This document shows positions 63,301 through 64,000 of a DNA stretch of 64,000 bases, piece by piece. Source of the stretch: a bacterium (GTDB lineage: Bacteria; UBP14; UBA6098; B30-G16); contig JAUWMV010000002.1 in NCBI GenBank assembly GCA_030613005.1, positions 62,001 to 126,000 on the forward strand, read 5' to 3'. The notes beneath the pieces are model-generated. The model was not told where the DNA came from and searched no databases. It was given only the letters and a program-made list of their open reading frames with translations. The translations under genes were made by a program, and so were the position numbers. Each line of letters begins with the position of its first letter. The stretch's first letter is position 1.

Positions 63301-64000
63301 GTTCTTTCAACCCCATATACTTCTCATAACATAATTCCCCTATTGCATCCTCAAATCTTTCCTTTAACATCTCATTTTGAAACAGTATTCTGTAGTCGAT
63401 GCCAACTATATCTATACCGATTTCTGTACGTGATAACCCATCTAATATAGATTGTACTTTATTCCTTTCCTCTCTTAGCTTTTCTTCTGCCTTCTTCCGT
63501 TCAGTGATATCTATACCCGTGAAAAGCACACCTACAGTTTTATCTCTTTCGTATAACAACGCTTCCCCTTCGGAGAATAATATTGTATGAATTGAGCTAT
63601 CTTTCGCATACATGTCGACTTCAAGTTCCGGTGTATGTTCTCCTTTGAATGCTTTTTCTATTTCTATAGCCACGATCTCTTTGTGTTCTGGAACGATAAA
63701 ATCGAGAGGATTCTTACCAATAACTTCCTTTTCTGAGTGTCCCATTATTTTCAAAGCTGTACTATTGGCGTTTTTAATTCTACAAGTTGAGCTTATTACT
63801 AAGTTTATTGAAGGACTTTCCTGATAAAGAAATCTAAATCTCTCTTCACTTTCCTTTAAATTTTCCCGTGTCATTACCAACTTTTTTTCAATGTTAATTT
63901 TTTCAACCACTTTTTCGACTGTACTCAGCAGAAGGTTCCTCCAATCTGCAGTCTTAATAATATAGTCTTTCGCTCCGAGCTTCATCATTTCCACAGCAAT
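60362..64000 (-). CDS. Hybrid histidine kinase with receiver, PAS and GAF domains (5' end cut off)
   Basis: At least 1212 residues; the N-terminus lies beyond the window. The visible start is the end of a receiver (MMKLGAKDYIIKTADW). Then, in order: PAS, PAS with cysteines CX10CX2C (CYEKYMGLKEPCNLC), PAS, PAS, GAF (NIANAVNTSKDISELCV), PAS with a second CX10CX2C (CYEVYHGRKERCKVC), HisKA with the acceptor in GIAHDFNNLLTGI, ATPase (TDTGKGID, GTGLGLSVVYGIVKQH) and a C-terminal receiver (ILFVEDQNRI, Asp in VVSDVVLPG, Lys in LKKPYTT). No membrane span, so cytosolic. The true start cannot be given. Cognate regulator unknown. Confidence 0.92.
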   Translation of the reverse strand: MAVEMMKLGAKDYIIKTADWRNLLLSTVEKVVEKINIEKKLVMTRENLKESEERFRFLYQESPSINLVISSTCRIKNANSTALKIMGHSEKEVIGKNPLDFIVPEHKEIVAIEIEKAFKGEHTPELEVDMYAKDSSIHTILFSEGEALLYERDKTVGVLFTGIDITERKKAEEKLREERNKVQSILDGLSRTEIGIDIVGIDYRILFQNEMLKERFEDAIGELCYEKYMGLKEPCNLCPMIKAIKNRTVESIELVAADGRCYGLLSAPLPNPDGTVDKVIEVVKDITDQKRAEKALRENEERYRLLFDSAPDSVIVADTEGVVIDCSRSATILHRRSRDELIGMNVSEFVNPSLVPSSSKEIPQMMQQKPIAGEIKIVRSDGSTVDVWHKGVPLTDAQGNFTGMLVYSRDITERKRMEEAINESKAQLRQVIDLVPHMIYAKDRDGRFLLANKATADGYGTTTEDIINKTHQELLGPLVDEYEMYLKDDREVIDGGKLKFIPEENFTYRDGPTVVLETTKIPFTTAGIPAVLGVSIDITEHKRAIETQLVLQNIANAVNTSKDISELCVSIRKHLSKIIDTTNFLLGLYDKENDNLSFTFKIDEKDKYTSFPLGKTPTAYVIRTGKPLLATKKIMDELTKAGKVKMIGTSAEIWLGVPLKFDNEVVGIITVQSYDDVSAYTTKDVKLLEFVSNQIAIGLQRKRAEEALKESKAKLQAVFDGVNDPMYVVDKNYRILMTNKSLLELKNITQEDAIGNYCYEVYHGRKERCKVCAVQKVFETRDIAKVETSFSLPDGFIKFFEVYGYPLFDENGDIYQVLETTRDVTDRKLLEEELLQSQKMEAIGTLAGGIAHDFNNLLTGILVNCDLLLDKVSEKATYKENIEEIYGIASSAASLTRQLLAFGRRQVIQPELIDLNVLVANMEKMLNRVIGEDIDFETTFSTYSEYVRADPGQIEQVLMNLIVNARDAMPEGGKLAIKIESVGISEGTVSKAFQVKPGKYVLTSITDTGKGIDKHKLDHIFEPFYTTKPEGTGLGLSVVYGIVKQHNGFLNVYSEPGKGSTFKVYLPVFTTEKKENFEKEIRSTELQGSGERILFVEDQNRIRTIICKVLREKGYVVFEAANANEAVNIFNIEHREFDIVVSDVVLPGKSGVELVEELQAQNPKLSVMLTSGYADEKSRWISIKEKGYHFLKKPYTTRELLKVIKEVIKEKS

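Noticed and set aside
1-64000. CRISPR arrays, insertion sequences, integrases, toxin-antitoxin pairs, rRNA
   Set aside because: No regularly spaced repeats, transposase or integrase motifs, toxin-antitoxin pairs or rRNA segments were found by reading the window.

Overview
The window is AT-rich DNA from a Gram-negative bacterium. Coding density is high, operons are compact, and I see no insertion sequence, prophage, integrase or CRISPR array. Four large secreted proteins end in type IX-secretion (T9SS, Por) style sorting domains. There is also a PorV/PorQ-like outer-membrane protein, a TonB-dependent receptor with a carboxypeptidase-regulatory-like N-terminus, FG-GAP propellers, a C10 peptidase, flavin-dependent thymidylate synthase ThyX and a four-subunit 2-oxoacid:ferredoxin oxidoreductase. 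Together these suggest an anaerobic member of the FCB superphylum. Ribosome binding sites are mostly strong (GGAGG type), and several promoters look like plain sigma70 sites (TTGACN, 16-17 bases, TANNNT). That fits poorly with classical Bacteroidota and better with an uncultured FCB lineage (Cloacimonadota, Marinimicrobia, WOR-3 or KSB1 type). The phylum is inference only.

Layout. 1-8 kb (minus): the PgpH-type cyclic-di-AMP phosphodiesterase, then a giant T9SS-sorted multidomain protein and an FG-GAP propeller. 8-13.5 kb: housekeeping genes (gatB, cca, an acyl-CoA synthetase, tRNA-Arg, thyX). 13.8-19.9 kb (plus): an exported SAM-hydrolase-like lipoprotein, then a tight five-gene operon that resembles the arn lipid-A modification logic (ArnC-like GT2, SMR half-flippase, NodB-type deacetylase, ArnT-like GT-C) and ends with a membrane-anchored AmmeMemoRadiSam radical SAM enzyme. 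19.9-29 kb (minus): a surface operon of TonB-dependent receptor, T9SS-sorted protein, PorV/PorQ barrel and lipoprotein, ending in a terminator that lies directly before a DUF296/PPC gene.

29-41 kb: panC, a receiver-PATAN-roadblock response regulator, an unknown lipoprotein, rlmB, the korDABC operon, an SNF/NSS sodium symporter followed by a previously unlisted 35-residue single-span protein (38808-38915), and a hybrid histidine kinase. 41-50.5 kb (plus): valS, two parvulin lipoproteins, YhaM-like nuclease, a site-2 protease, a full-length APH(3')-type aminoglycoside phosphotransferase homologue, a four-span membrane protein and a CsgG/LpoB-like lipoprotein. 50.5-54 kb (minus): three envelope glycosyltransferases. 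54-64 kb: a C10 peptidase/beta-helix T9SS cargo with a strong terminator, a diguanylate cyclase with two receivers, an FG-GAP T9SS cargo, and a large PAS-rich hybrid histidine kinase cut by the window edge.

The items most worth following are the Arn-like operon with its terminal radical SAM enzyme, the tiny NSS-partner protein, the APH(3') homologue with no mobile context, the TonB receptor carrying nine calcium-type loops, and the mutually exclusive hairpins in front of the DUF296 gene. All functional calls come from reading motifs; no database search was run.
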